Virus record (IMG/VR): IMGVR_UViG_3300009418_004309
Location: 1-31,949 of that record
Strand: one strand, 5' to 3'
DNA: 31,949 nucleotides
From: a virus
The translations under genes and the position numbers were made by a program. Under the pieces are notes generated by a model. The model had not been told where the DNA came from. It saw only the letters and a program-made list of their open reading frames with translations, and made no database searches. Each line of letters begins with the position of its first letter. Position 1 is the stretch's first letter. Below, one piece after another: positions 9,501-15,795 of this stretch.

Positions 9501-10784
9501 TGCCCATATGTGTACAAGCCCATCAGGAGCAGGTGAACTAGCTCTACCAATGAGAAGATCAGCAGTAGCAGCAAATTCCCACTTAACATCGGTCCCATTG
9601 GAAGAAAGATCGGCCTCTACACCAGCAGTCCCTAATCTAATAGAAACATTGTCATTGAATATGGCATCACCGCTGGCAAACGTGGCAGTTGGTACAGCAG
9701 CGGCTGAAGAACTAATCTCCAACATGTCAGTTAAAGTATTGTTCACCATAACCTGCCAGGTGAACTTAGAATCTTTCGTATTGCTGGTTACATCATTGAT
9801 CTGCCATATCTGGCGACCAACTTCCACCATATTTCCAGCCGAATCTTCCATCTCATAAGTGATGTAAGAACTATCGTTATCTGCAGCCGTGCCTCTATTA
9901 GACCCCCTAAAAACTGCTACCTGATTAGAAGCAGCATTAAAAGAATTCTGAACCATAAGAGCAGGGACAGTAGCAGATTCAGAAACCACTACCTCTAACC
10001 CAGCAGAAGGAGTAGCCGTATTCACACCAACCCTGGCAGCACTCGTGTCCACATAGAGTTGACTTGTGTTTACCCTAAGATCACCCGCACCACCCAGAGT
10101 AAGATCTAAATGAGCACCCGATACTGGGGCAATAGTTAATGCACCAGCACTGGTTGTAAGACTCGTAGCCTTTTTGAACTGCAAAGTAGCGTCGGTATAA
10201 GCAAACTGTTGAGAAGCAGATACATAAAGATTTAAAGCATTATCAGAATGGGTGTAGGTGATACGGCCTATATCCGCATCAGCCACATCTCCGAATAGAA
10301 TTCCGCTAGAGGTTGGAGCTAAGAGGCTGATAAAAGCATTATCATCATTCTCAGCAGTTATGATTGTATCTGTTACTGCTGTGACACTTCCTGCGGTAGC
10401 ACCAAAAACATGGAGCCTACTGTCAGGAGTAGAGTCATGGGCACCACCTATACTCATATGCTTGGTGGCCCCGTCAAGGAACATCATCACATTGGCAGTG
10501 CTGTTGGCGGTGTGCATAAACCGCACATCCTGATTGGATCCCTGAGCAACCAGTGTGATTGGAGTTCCAGAGGAGGACTGGAGTGTCGAATACTCAGCCG
10601 CTCCAGCAGCAGATGAGATTAATCCATCATTCGCTACTTGGAAAACAACCGCATCATTCTCATCAGTGCATTTTAAATAGGCACCGCTTCCGCTCTGAAC
10701 GACCTCTATTCCAGGCTCAGAATCACTAACGATATATTGCCGCTTTAGCGGATAAAATGATATTTGTCTCAGATCAACAGGCAT
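3588..10784 (-). CDS. 2398-residue repeat-containing tail/fibre-like protein
   Basis: A very large Gly/Thr/Ala/Asp-rich protein beginning MPVDLRQISFYPLKR, with a GGGGGG-type ribosome binding site upstream of ATG 10784. Two related modules of about 100 residues near the N-terminus (SRLHVFGATAGSV and LVHIWAATAGSV types) are followed by six copies of a module centred on NIQITADGTVDIDSAGVLTL. Around 6350-6560 a segment with VADPLVALATTNTGNAVDIG and GFVWDANVSKYILF resembles a domain I know from marine myovirus tail proteins. The last 90 residues change character: FYDDYNDPVLVRDLDLAI, then an alpha-helical, probably coiled-coil end (LYEKMERLEEENKSLKENL) that could drive trimerisation. I see no S74-type autoproteolytic chaperone motif. 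It is most likely a virion fibre or tail protein. The attachment point and the ligand are unknown. Confidence 0.85.
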   Translation of the reverse strand: MPVDLRQISFYPLKRQYIVSDSEPGIEVVQSGSGAYLKCTDENDAVVFQVANDGLISSAAGAAEYSTLQSSSGTPITLVAQGSNQDVRFMHTANSTANVMMFLDGATKHMSIGGAHDSTPDSRLHVFGATAGSVTAVTDTIITAENDDNAFISLLAPTSSGILFGDVADADIGRITYTHSDNALNLYVSASQQFAYTDATLQFKKATSLTTSAGALTIAPVSGAHLDLTLGGAGDLRVNTSQLYVDTSAARVGVNTATPSAGLEVVVSESATVPALMVQNSFNAASNQVAVFRGSNRGTAADNDSSYITYEMEDSAGNMVEVGRQIWQINDVTSNTKDSKFTWQVMVNNTLTDMLEISSSAAAVPTATFASGDAIFNDNVSIRLGTAGVEADLSSNGTDVKWEFAATADLLIGRASSPAPDGLVHIWAATAGSVQAPTDSLLTLEKDDNAYITFLAPTVSGINFGDAADNNVGSITYTHSSNTLNTTINAASQLNHTDGAFAFAKATTVSTSSGTLTINAFTAGGAINFASQAMTSVDINSGTIGGVTIDGTSTATADVTFNDNVKVTLGTGGDVDVYYDATDMVINTRVAGTGDLVTHSQIVWGTGVAVTAADYSIGRDADGTNQMHLNVPSSSGWEFSINDTAKLTYATGAFNFTEATSITTSAGQLTIDGAGGVVINEDGDDEDFRIETNSNANTLVIDANTFGGTGSIGLGNAVVNTAYLRIAPIAITSTADQPYAAVRIAPVGVTVPSGTSSVVSSLTVVEPVISATGTVTVAATVYIQNAPTEGTNDYALFVDAGATRLDGTLTASGGGALTGTWSDLGTVSTIDINGGSIDGITLGTNAAVTQAVIDDIDLNGKVITMTGSSSDTAVFTAGTNGTLSIVTTDAAAAAANIQITADGTVDIDSAGVLTLDSGAAINLEPAAGSAILLDGTISIDGGAVTGVVSIFQTDVKIGEDDETKIDFETVNTINFYVNNAKDLVLSENALTPGTSDGTALGTTSLMWSDLFLASGSVVNFNNGDVTLTHSANTLTLAGGTLAAAAITGTTIDASTDFTIGSTVITDDVITFTPSSSDTVTLTSSTNGAFSLVTVDDAAAAANIQITADGTVDIDSAGVLTLDSGAAINLEPAGGSAILLDGTISVDAGVVTGATSITSTAFLGTLDGVVGGNTPAAITGTAIIGTTIDATTDFTIGSLVITDDSIVMTPTASDTVTIAGAANGAFSIVTVDAGAAAANIQITADGTVDIDSAGVLTLDSGAAINLEPAAGSAILLDGTISVDAGVVTNATSITSTDFVGNITGTVLTATQNSITTMTGLVTTGALNAGSITSGFTSIDVGSGAITTTGTVTTGALAINGNITTAAARTWTLLDNDATALSFDASGKTGMLVFDTRNGSERVTLSGNVLVSGDFEVAGSSTTVSTTVIVADPLVALATTNTGNAVDIGFFGRYRTNGTNLYTGFVWDANVSKYILFHGNQAAPDTTVNTGGTGYTASTLVLGTLESSNIAAHTLTGKLTAGSVEIEGSGFDINGGDMTGVTISGALTWSAAQDLNNQALTNINVDSGAIDGVTLGTNSAITNAVIDDVAINGKVITMTGSASDTATMTAATNGAFSLVTVDAAAAAANIQITADGTVDIDSAGALTLDSGAAINLEPASGSVILLDGTISVDAGVVTGVTAFTSATIDATTDFTIGSLIITDDQIQMTPTASDTITIAGAANGAFSIVTVDDAAAAANIQITADGTVDIDSAGVLTLDSGAAINIEPAGGSAILLDGTISIDAGVVTGATSITSTAFLGTLDGVIGGNTPAAITGTTIDATTDFTIGSTVITDDVITFTPSSSDTVTMTSSTNGAFSLVTVDNAAAAANIQITADGTVDIDSAGVLTLDSGAAINIEPAGGSAILLDGTISIDAGVVIGATSITSTNFVGTVTTATQNSITTMTGLVTTGALNSGSIASGFGAIDIGSDNLTATGTISLGATSFNDQNLTNVGGIALDTITSDAGAGITITPTTDTFFSNGTGVVIGHTAQLTVSAADGATPRQPEFQIAGTVGTIDGAALITTFNTNGAGIGNASTLNFAKSRGSFGTVGTAVGVTDSLGTIVAYGDDGTDMYSPAAAIHFEVDGTVGTGVMPGKIAFYTTPASSEALAERVRIDALGRVFIGDTTIGTSVDMDTAGLVINQAGGDKHILALKSSDVGHGMTTVAETDTYGFIEKSDTMGGLRIEGLKASGGTHSGLSMRGVIDGTQNSTKGTAGTGTITLDTAIRNGTGVTAVGANGNIFSIRNNGATRFIFDAEGDFYSDASINADFYDDYNDPVLVRDLDLAITQRFDQWTQYNRADVERAKLVHFDEKDQPFVNWTRVWKLHNGAIWQLYEKMERLEEENKSLKENLSKMLTEG
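5041..8150 (-). repeat. Six protein-level repeats with scrambled codons inside the giant fibre gene
   Basis: Copies lie at about 7945-8150, 7320-7530, 6900-7110, 5760-5960, 5401-5620 and 5041-5240. Each encodes NGAFS[IL]VTVD, then NIQITADGTVDIDSAGVLTL, DSGAAIN[LI]EPA, GS[AV]ILLDGTIS[VI]D. The 27 residues from NIQIT to GAAIN are identical between the last two copies (5041-5240 and 5401-5620), yet 21 of the 27 codons differ, all synonymously. The repeats are therefore conserved as protein and not as DNA. Confidence 0.9.
9225..10430 (-). repeat. Duplicated ~100-residue module in the N-terminal part of the giant fibre
   Basis: Two copies, at about 10130-10430 and 9225-9530, encode related segments: H-[VI]-[FW]-x-ATAGSV, then ENDDNAFISLLAPTSSGILF versus EKDDNAYITFLAPTVSGINF, then FGD-x-AD, ITYTHS and a closing TSAGALTI or TSSGTLTI. 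They differ at many residues, so this duplication is older or less constrained than the six-copy array downstream. They probably form repeated beta domains of the fibre shaft. Confidence 0.75.
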
Positions 10785-10796
10785 CTATAGCCCCCC

Positions 10797-11483
10797 CTAA
10801 AAGGATCTAGTATCCTCAACACCACGATAAAACACATGAACAAAACCTATATCTAAATTAGAAGCCCCTGCCTCTGTATCGTGGTTAAATTGAAGATACC
10901 CAATTACATCGGGAATATTAGTAGTGTGAGTAGCCAGAATATTTCCATTAACAGAATATTCTATCTGTCCACCCGTTATAGACAGACGATACATATTACG
11001 ATCAGCCAAAGTTATACCTGAAATAGCGGTGGTAGTCTCAGTACCCGCATTATCAGAAACAGCCATTAAACTATCACTGGATAACCCAAATGCAATTAAA
11101 TTAGTGGTTGCTCTCGTAGCTGATGCAGAAGCATTCACTCCCATAAAGAAAATGGAGTTATCTACGTTAGCTACATTAGATAATTTAGCTTCCCACTCAA
11201 TGAAAGTACCCCGAACCATGGTAGTAGAACCCGCTCCAGTAAACTTACCGGGAGTGGCCCTAAAAGTAAAAATAGTTCGAAGACGTGCAGCCGTGTTAGA
11301 CGTTAATGCAATCTGCGCCTTCGGCATATCCGTATCAGTTTTGACACGAGTAATTAAAGAAGTGCTGCTACGATTCCAAGCCCCAGTGAATTCATCGGTG
11401 TCGTTTGCCCACTGTTCGCTCAGATACTGAAAATAATCACTCCTGTAGGCGTTCGAAACTGTATATACATTGAAAAGTCCCAT
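10797..11483 (-). CDS. Lectin-like (concanavalin A/LamG-type) putative virion protein
   Basis: 228 residues, ATG preceded by GGGAGG at a suitable distance. The order of elements is that of a concanavalin A-like jelly roll: F-x-WEAKLSNV, SIFFMGVNASASA, LIAFGLSSDSLMAVSDNAG, then RNMYRLSITGGQIEYSVNG, then LQFNHDTEAG and a final strand GFVHVFYRG. The pattern 'Y-R-[LI]-x-I ... V-x-Y-x-V-[ND]-G' is frequent in LamG/laminin-type sandwich domains that bind glycans. It lies between two fibre-like genes in one tightly packed run, so a role in tail-fibre decoration or host glycan contact is likely. No catalytic residues were recognised. The fold assignment is by eye. Confidence 0.6.
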   Translation of the reverse strand: MGLFNVYTVSNAYRSDYFQYLSEQWANDTDEFTGAWNRSSTSLITRVKTDTDMPKAQIALTSNTAARLRTIFTFRATPGKFTGAGSTTMVRGTFIEWEAKLSNVANVDNSIFFMGVNASASATRATTNLIAFGLSSDSLMAVSDNAGTETTTAISGITLADRNMYRLSITGGQIEYSVNGNILATHTTNIPDVIGYLQFNHDTEAGASNLDIGFVHVFYRGVEDTRSF

Positions 11484-11495
11484 CTAGGATCCTCC

Positions 11496-12458
11496 CTAAA
11501 AGCCCATCGCATAACCGATGACCTTAGGTGTTTCACTTCCTGACGCATTAACAAAGGAAATATTATTCTTAACTATTTTATGTATATCTAGGGCATAGGC
11601 TATCCCAGCGGTCAAATAATATCCCAACGGAGTAGCCGTGCGAATAGCTACCGTCCTATCAAAATCTACGTAGGTATCATGGCTTGCCCACATATATACG
11701 TAATGAATCTCATTCAATCCTGGCTCACGAACTGAATTAGACGCATCAGTAGTACCAAGCCACCGTGAGAATCTGTCACTGAGAGGATCTACAACTGCAG
11801 TAACTGCCGCTACGGGAGGATTGGGATCCCTAGTTGAAGTTCCACTCCCCATAACTACGTGCCACGATGGCTCTATTTGAGCAGAATCTACTAAGTACGT
11901 GATATTTTGTTGGGTATTGGTAACTACATAAAGCCTAATACTCGTCTCGGTAGTCTTAACCTTATGAAATACTGTACTTCTACCGTTCCAGTTATTTGCC
12001 ATAGTGACTACATTGCCATTAGTAAATGTAGTACCACCATCACTGGAAGCCCTAACATATGCAGTCCCCCCACCATCACGCCTCAAATAGACAGATAAGG
12101 CGTAATTCCCGGGTGGAATATCTGCTGCTTCAAAGTAAGCACCCTCAGCAGCCACCGCATTGCCTGTCTCAACTGACATGGAATGACTGCCTACCCTAGG
12201 AGTAGTGGTTACCCTAGTCACCGTAGCACTGACAGCAGTCCATCCTGCAGGAGGAGTCCCGCTGCCAACCATATGGGGATTAGTAACCAAATTATACGCA
12301 GGTACATCAGGATCAGTGGTCAACAAATCCTCAGCAGTATTAGTAGTTGCTAAAGTCTTACTAAAAGGAACAAACTTAACTGGAGCAGCAATCGATTCCC
12401 GTACTGTCCGAAATTCGTGCTCCCCAAAACGAAACTCAAAACCTTTGTCTAATGGCAT
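11496..12458 (-). CDS. Putative virion protein with carbohydrate-binding-module-like domain
   Basis: 320 residues, preceded by GGGGGG in front of ATG 12458. The central part (about residues 60-200) reads like a CBM4/9-type jelly roll: NLVTNPHMVGSGTPPAGWTA, RVGSHSMSVETG, GNYALSVYLRRDGGGTAYVR, then RLYVVTNTQQNITYLVDSAQ and IEPSW. This 'N-x-x-F/M ... GWT ... G-x-x-S-x-x-V ... Y-x-x-S-x-Y-x-[KR] ... D-x-[AV]-Q-[LI]-E' layout is common in phage tail and receptor-binding proteins. The N-terminus (FEFRFGEHEFRTVRES) may attach it to the particle. It belongs to the fibre gene run. Sugar binding is inferred from the fold resemblance and no ligand can be named. Confidence 0.6.
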   Translation of the reverse strand: MPLDKGFEFRFGEHEFRTVRESIAAPVKFVPFSKTLATTNTAEDLLTTDPDVPAYNLVTNPHMVGSGTPPAGWTAVSATVTRVTTTPRVGSHSMSVETGNAVAAEGAYFEAADIPPGNYALSVYLRRDGGGTAYVRASSDGGTTFTNGNVVTMANNWNGRSTVFHKVKTTETSIRLYVVTNTQQNITYLVDSAQIEPSWHVVMGSGTSTRDPNPPVAAVTAVVDPLSDRFSRWLGTTDASNSVREPGLNEIHYVYMWASHDTYVDFDRTVAIRTATPLGYYLTAGIAYALDIHKIVKNNISFVNASGSETPKVIGYAMGF

Positions 12459-12479
12459 TCTAAGCCCCCCGTAACTCTA

Positions 12480-12839
12480 TTAGTTTGTGCCCCAAACAGC
12501 ACCAATTATCCTCGCATTTAATAAACCCGCACGTACCACTGAAATCTTCCCAGTCAGCCTAATGAACTCCTCTGTGTACCCAGTACCAGCGGGGAGCAAC
12601 ATAGAAGTACCAGATGTTGTGGCATCTCCGTTAAAATTTATATACATATCTGCCCGATCAACAACCAACGTAATGTGATTCGCTTCTGTCATAAATTCTG
12701 AAACTGTAAAAATCGTTTCTGCGGTATCTCCACTAGTGGTCAACGTAAAAGGTTTAAAAGCCTCATACGGCTGCATCAACTCTATATCTAGGCGAAGCTT
12801 TATTACTTCATCAGATTTTCCTGCGTGTGGATAAGTCAC
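12480..12839 (-). CDS. Small beta-rich putative virion protein, paralogue A
   Basis: 119 residues. Translation most likely starts at GTG 12839, directly after the TAG stop of the preceding paralogue, with GGGGGAGG inside that gene's last codons as ribosome binding site, so the two are coupled. Shared landmarks with the neighbour are IELMQP near the N-terminus, then E-A-N-x-I-T-x-V-V, YINFNG, GTSM, PAGTGYTEE and a C-terminal R-I-x-G-x-VWG. The family is not recognised. Small size, lack of Cys and predicted all-beta make-up suggest a decoration, tail-tip or base-plate component. Confidence 0.7.
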   Translation of the reverse strand: MTYPHAGKSDEVIKLRLDIELMQPYEAFKPFTLTTSGDTAETIFTVSEFMTEANHITLVVDRADMYINFNGDATTSGTSMLLPAGTGYTEEFIRLTGKISVVRAGLLNARIIGAVWGTN

Positions 12840-13169
12840 CTACCTCCCCCACACACAACCACGAATACGACCATTTGTAGTCCCAACCCGCATAATTGAA
12901 ATCAACCCAGTTATCCGCATCATCTCCTCTGTATAACCGGTCCCGGCTGGAACTATCATAGAAGTACCGTCACTGGTAGCCGCACCATTAAAATTGATGT
13001 ACAGATCCCCTAACTCCACTACGAATGTGATTCTGTTGGCTTCCTCCATAACAGAGGAAACATCAATAACAGTAGTAGCAGACGCACTAGAAGTAGTAGT
13101 GGTAAACCCCCTGTAATTAGGTAGGGGCTGCATCAATTCAATATTTGTACGTAAAGTAGGTGCTGGCAT
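12840..13169 (-). CDS. Small beta-rich putative virion protein, paralogue B
   Basis: 109 residues, ATG overlapping the upstream stop codon (TAATG at 13169). It is a clear tandem paralogue of the next gene, with IELMQP, E-E-A-N-R-I-T-F-V-V, LYINFNG, GTSMIVPAGTGYTEE and GRIRGCVWG. It is about 10 residues shorter at the N-terminus. Conservation is strongest in the core around YINFNG and PAGTGYTEE. Keeping both copies suggests either a hetero-oligomer or two related positions in the virion. The function is not known. Confidence 0.72.
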   Translation of the reverse strand: MPAPTLRTNIELMQPLPNYRGFTTTTSSASATTVIDVSSVMEEANRITFVVELGDLYINFNGAATSDGTSMIVPAGTGYTEEMMRITGLISIMRVGTTNGRIRGCVWGR

Positions 13170-13357
13170 TATTTATTTACCTTTGACAGTCTGTCCCTGA
13201 CCTTAGCGTCCACATAAAAAAGTTTAACCTTTCCTATATGAGGATGCTTGAAAGGAACCATAGGCAATTCTTGGGGGCCAAACCTGACTACACCAAATTC
13301 ATGGCCCTTCAATTTACCGCTTCTTCCAACAAACCAGGACATCAATTTACTTAACAT
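13169..13357 (-). CDS. Small basic protein of unknown function
   Basis: 62 residues from ATG 13357, chosen because AGGTG lies six bases upstream. A GTG at 13366 in the same frame would add three residues. The gene overlaps the end of the previous small gene by 11 bases. The product (MLSKLMSWFVGRSGKLKGHE...) is Lys/Arg-rich with a Gly-Pro-rich centre (VRFGPQELPMVPFKHPHIGK) and no membrane segment long enough to be convincing. No family is recognised. It could be a small structural or assembly factor, given its place among virion genes. Confidence 0.55.
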   Translation of the reverse strand: MLSKLMSWFVGRSGKLKGHEFGVVRFGPQELPMVPFKHPHIGKVKLFYVDAKVRDRLSKVNK

Positions 13358-13523
13358 CAAACACACCTAGGCGTTTACCTATAGTAGCCCACTCAATAGG
13401 CGTAACTTTTCCATCATCACCCACAGCTAAAGTCAGCGTACCTAATAATGAGATACGATCCTCCATATCTTTCAACCTACTTGCTATTGCCAATCCCAAA
13501 CGTATCGCTCCTAAAATAACCAT
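13347..13523 (-). CDS. 58-residue hypothetical protein
   Basis: A short open frame from ATG 13523 with a good upstream site (GGGAGAG). The product starts MVILGAIRLGLAIASRLKDM and continues with a Gly/Asp loop (VGDDGKVTPIEWATIGKRLG). The first 20 residues could form an amphipathic or membrane-associated helix. The later D-D-G-K-V-x-x-x-E-W pattern faintly resembles a single EF-hand-like calcium loop, but this is not enough for a claim. It fills the otherwise empty space between two genes and overlaps the next start, as the other genes here do. Confidence 0.55.
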   Translation of the reverse strand: MVILGAIRLGLAIASRLKDMEDRISLLGTLTLAVGDDGKVTPIEWATIGKRLGVFDVK

Positions 13524-13565
13524 CTCTCTCTCCCTTTACCTTAACCTATTAATAATACCCTCAGC

Positions 13566-14471
13566 CTATTTTATATTTACAGGCTCCTCTACCACGCCAT
13601 CCGTTACAGAGGTGAAATAAACTGTACTGTTAATCACAAGATCAGCCGAATTAATGTCTCCATCATCACCAACTCTAAGGGTTTCTAGGGTAAGTGTTCC
13701 GGCTTTAACATAATCCAAGTCAAAGGTGCCTATCCATGTTTTGACACCATCAATAGTTATCGTATCAATGACGCAATCTGAACTGCCTGTGCATTCAATT
13801 ATAATTCTGTCAACTACCATGTCCTTAGCATCGTAAGAAGCAACACCCCTACCACTACCAATAGTGATGTCTGAGAGAGTAGTTGTAGCCGTCATGTTAA
13901 AAGTATGACCTGCAGCTACTACAGAGGTGGTTGCATTAATGGCGTAGAACTCAGAATTCGCAAAGTCCATACTTGGGAACTCTGAATTTTTAATTATTAA
14001 ATCATCAACAACAATGTAAGCCGTACTAGTTCCAGCAATCTGAAAAGCAGTAGCTAGAGCAGCCTTACCCAGAGAAATGTTTACCAGATTAATCTCATCC
14101 AGGCGTATTCCGCCTGGAAGGTTAATCTGCAACGTCTGTGAGGCTTCCATAGGAGTTTCTTCGTCTACAACTCTGGCCCCAATCATACTAGGAGCTTCGT
14201 AAACCGCCCCAGTCATGGGCCAAGTAATCTCCTGCTCTCCTTTACTTAGCAAAAGGAACATAGACGCTACGAATCCAAGAGACACGGTAGCAAGAGAAAT
14301 TACAATTAGTTTCCCGCCACCAAGATAAAGCCCTGTCGGGAAAGGATTACGTATTTTCCCAAAAACAGGGAGCTTAAAAGACCCAAATCCCCCCAGCTTA
14401 ATACTTGTAAAAGAAGGAAGACGCAAAGAAAACTTTTTATTTCTAAATTTCTTTTGTTTATCGTCACTCAT
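13566..14471 (-). CDS. Single-pass membrane protein with beta-rich outer domain
   Basis: 301 residues, ATG 14471 preceded by AAGGAG. The N-terminal 50 residues are basic (KFRNKKFSLRLPS...), followed by one strong transmembrane helix at about residues 53-76 (LIVISLATVSLGFVASMFLL). By the positive-inside rule the basic end is cytoplasmic and the remaining 220 residues are outside. That domain is Thr/Ile/Asp-rich with repeated short strands and the cysteine pair in CTGSSDC. It lies next to two other small membrane proteins, so a role at the host envelope (lysis, superinfection exclusion or membrane anchoring of a virion part) is possible. Location among virion genes also allows a membrane-penetrating virion protein. 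The family is not recognised. Confidence 0.7.
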   Translation of the reverse strand: MSDDKQKKFRNKKFSLRLPSFTSIKLGGFGSFKLPVFGKIRNPFPTGLYLGGGKLIVISLATVSLGFVASMFLLLSKGEQEITWPMTGAVYEAPSMIGARVVDEETPMEASQTLQINLPGGIRLDEINLVNISLGKAALATAFQIAGTSTAYIVVDDLIIKNSEFPSMDFANSEFYAINATTSVVAAGHTFNMTATTTLSDITIGSGRGVASYDAKDMVVDRIIIECTGSSDCVIDTITIDGVKTWIGTFDLDYVKAGTLTLETLRVGDDGDINSADLVINSTVYFTSVTDGVVEEPVNIK

Positions 14472-14507
14472 GATTACTCCTTAGAGACAATCGGTCTACT
14501 CAGTCAC

Positions 14508-14861
14508 TTACTTTTCCTCATTCTTCTCTCTCACGTCATCCTGCATCATACCCACAATCACACCAGCCGCTGCCGTCACAGGATTGGCGAAAATTGCGAA
14601 CGCTACAAGAATTATATCCAGGTGTGGCGCAATTTCTGCAGGTTTTGATGTCGTTTTCCACACAATCAACACTCCAAGTGTTACGAAAGCCAAAAATAAC
14701 GGGCCTACGAGTACGATTGTCAGAAATTGAGAGCCTGTAAGTGTAGTTTTAGTCTTTGCTTCAAGCTCTACAATTTTAGCTTTCGCACCTACAAGCTCAG
14801 TCTCTAACTCTCTCCTTGTTAAACCAACTTCTTCCTTTGTAGATTCTTGCTCCTCCACCAT
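14508..14861 (-). CDS. Two-helix membrane protein, holin candidate
   Basis: 117 residues. The first 40 residues are charged and heptad-like (TRRELETELVGAKAKIVELE), typical of a short coiled coil. Two hydrophobic helices follow, at about residues 46-68 and 81-106, and the protein ends with a charged tail (DDVREKNEEK). Size, two membrane segments and a charged C-terminus fit class II-type holins, although the long N-terminal coiled coil is less usual. It is paired with a second two-helix protein encoded immediately upstream, as holin/antiholin or paired lysis genes often are. No endolysin was identified in this window, so the lysis role is inference. Confidence 0.6.
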   Translation of the reverse strand: MVEEQESTKEEVGLTRRELETELVGAKAKIVELEAKTKTTLTGSQFLTIVLVGPLFLAFVTLGVLIVWKTTSKPAEIAPHLDIILVAFAIFANPVTAAAGVIVGMMQDDVREKNEEK

Positions 14862-14872
14862 ACCTTAACCCC

Positions 14873-15067
14873 CTACTCTTCCTCAGCCCCATTACCAGAA
14901 TCTACCTGTAAAACATCTTTTGCTAACGCAATTATACCCGCTATACAGCCAACCGTGACCTCATTAAGACCGTGCCAAATTCCTAATATCGCCACTATTC
15001 CTAAAATACATAGTGCTAAGAAAATTTGAGGTCTTATTTTGCCCATAAATAAACTTAAATTTTTCAT
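14873..15067 (-). CDS. Small two-helix membrane protein, second holin-like candidate
   Basis: 64 residues with two hydrophobic stretches (about residues 14-32, IFLALCILGIVAILGIW, and 35-50) separated by a short turn, then an acidic tail ending GAEEE. The start ATG 15067 follows TAGGG. It lies 11 bases upstream of the other small membrane protein and 9 bases downstream of a zinc-ribbon microprotein. The pair may act together in host lysis. Alternatively it could be a general small phage membrane protein. Confidence 0.58.
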   Translation of the reverse strand: MKNLSLFMGKIRPQIFLALCILGIVAILGIWHGLNEVTVGCIAGIIALAKDVLQVDSGNGAEEE

Positions 15068-15076
15068 AACCCTACC

Positions 15077-15181
15077 CTATTCTTTCCTCTCCTTAACCCT
15101 ACACGGATAACACATCTTTTCGCCCTTCTTCACGTGCAACTTTGCTCCGCACTTACACTGTGTCCAGTTACGTCTTGCCAT
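15077..15181 (-). CDS. 34-residue zinc-ribbon microprotein
   Basis: A very short frame starting at ATG 15181 with GGAGAG just upstream. The sequence MARRNWTQCKCGAKLHVKKG continues to EKMCYPCRVKERKE. CxC and CxxC pairs separated by 12 residues make a plausible four-cysteine zinc site, and the rest is strongly basic, as in nucleic-acid-binding zinc ribbons. It is the first gene after a strong terminator, so it would need its own promoter or read-through. None is obvious. Confidence 0.6.
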   Translation of the reverse strand: MARRNWTQCKCGAKLHVKKGEKMCYPCRVKERKE

Positions 15182-15194
15182 ATCTCTCCAATAC

Positions 15195-15227
15195 AAAATG
15201 GGGTAGCCAAAACGACTACCCCATTTT
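15195..15227 (-). terminator. Strong 12-bp hairpin terminator
   Basis: A perfect 12-bp inverted repeat (AAAATGGGGTAG at 15195-15206, CTACCCCATTTT at 15216-15227) with a 9-nt loop. On the minus strand the stem ends in ATTTTG, a short T run, immediately downstream of the 15301-15687 gene. The plus-strand reading also ends in TTTTT, so it could stop transcription in both directions. Confidence 0.8.
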
Positions 15228-15300
15228 TCTAATTCTAGTCAAAAATTCAGTAGTCGAGCTGACTCGTACCACCCCAAAACCCAATATTCAGTTGTAAAAA

Positions 15301-15687
15301 CTAGTAACCTACTGCCATGAGCCTTATCTTGGCACCAGTTATATTGATGCCAGTAGCAACAATGCTAGGACCCACCGAAGACAGATCTGCTGGCCCCAGA
15401 TGATGGGTAGATATTGACTCTTGGGTATAGTTATATACAGGGAAATATCCTGTATCAGCAGCAGTCACAGACTGTGCCGCTGTTTGAGTAGCCCCTCCCG
15501 TATTACTGAGGGTGAATCCACTCATCATGACTATGTCAAAGCCTGTAAGACCTAGCTCAGATGGAGCATAGGCATCTCCCGTCGCTGTGACGGTGCTCGT
15601 GCCAGTAGCTTCTATGTCTGCGGTAACAATTCTCTTGTTACCAAAAACACTTCGGTGAATTATTGTCGTTGTCCATGTAACAGCCAT
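15301..15687 (-). CDS. Small beta-rich protein next to the capsid gene, possible head decoration protein
   Basis: 128 residues, ATG 15687 with AAAAGGAG upstream. The composition is rich in Thr, Ala, Ser and Gly, with short alternating strands (RIVTADIEATGTSTVTATGD, GFDIVMMSGFTL, INITGAKIRLMAVGY) and no Cys. It follows the major capsid gene and is flanked on both sides by strong hairpin terminators, so it is probably a separately controlled, highly expressed unit. Its position and size suggest a decoration or cement protein, or another abundant virion subunit. The family is not recognised. Confidence 0.62.
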   Translation of the reverse strand: MAVTWTTTIIHRSVFGNKRIVTADIEATGTSTVTATGDAYAPSELGLTGFDIVMMSGFTLSNTGGATQTAAQSVTAADTGYFPVYNYTQESISTHHLGPADLSSVGPSIVATGINITGAKIRLMAVGY

Positions 15688-15729
15688 CTAAAAACTCCTT
15701 TTCCTGCCACTTCCACCTATACCAACCTC

Positions 15730-15747
15730 TCCAAGGTTTCCCTCGGA
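15730..15747 (-). promoter_or_regulatory. Small GAAA-tetraloop hairpin in the leader of the decoration-like gene
   Basis: On the minus strand the leader contains TCCGAGGGAAACCTTGGA: a 7-bp stem with one G-U pair closed by a GAAA (GNRA) tetraloop, about 45 bases before the start codon. No convincing promoter was seen between the upstream terminator and this point. The hairpin could stabilise or process the mRNA 5' end, but it may be chance. Confidence 0.3.
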
Positions 15748-15795
15748 TACTCATGACAAGAAAAACTGACTAAATTTTGTTGTTAAAACTCTAGA

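Noticed and set aside
9332-9598. An 88-codon Leu-rich minus-strand frame that could be a small membrane protein.
   Set aside because: It lies wholly inside the fibre gene in another frame of the same strand, with no ribosome binding site. Its Leu richness follows from the frame shift of Thr/Ala/Ser codons.
4429-9858. Many plus-strand open frames of 60-190 codons opposite the giant fibre gene (for example 4990-5571, 6424-6858, 9430-9858).
   Set aside because: They mirror the Ala/Thr/Val-rich repeat codons of the fibre gene, lack ribosome binding sites and have no family resemblance. All other genes are on the minus strand.
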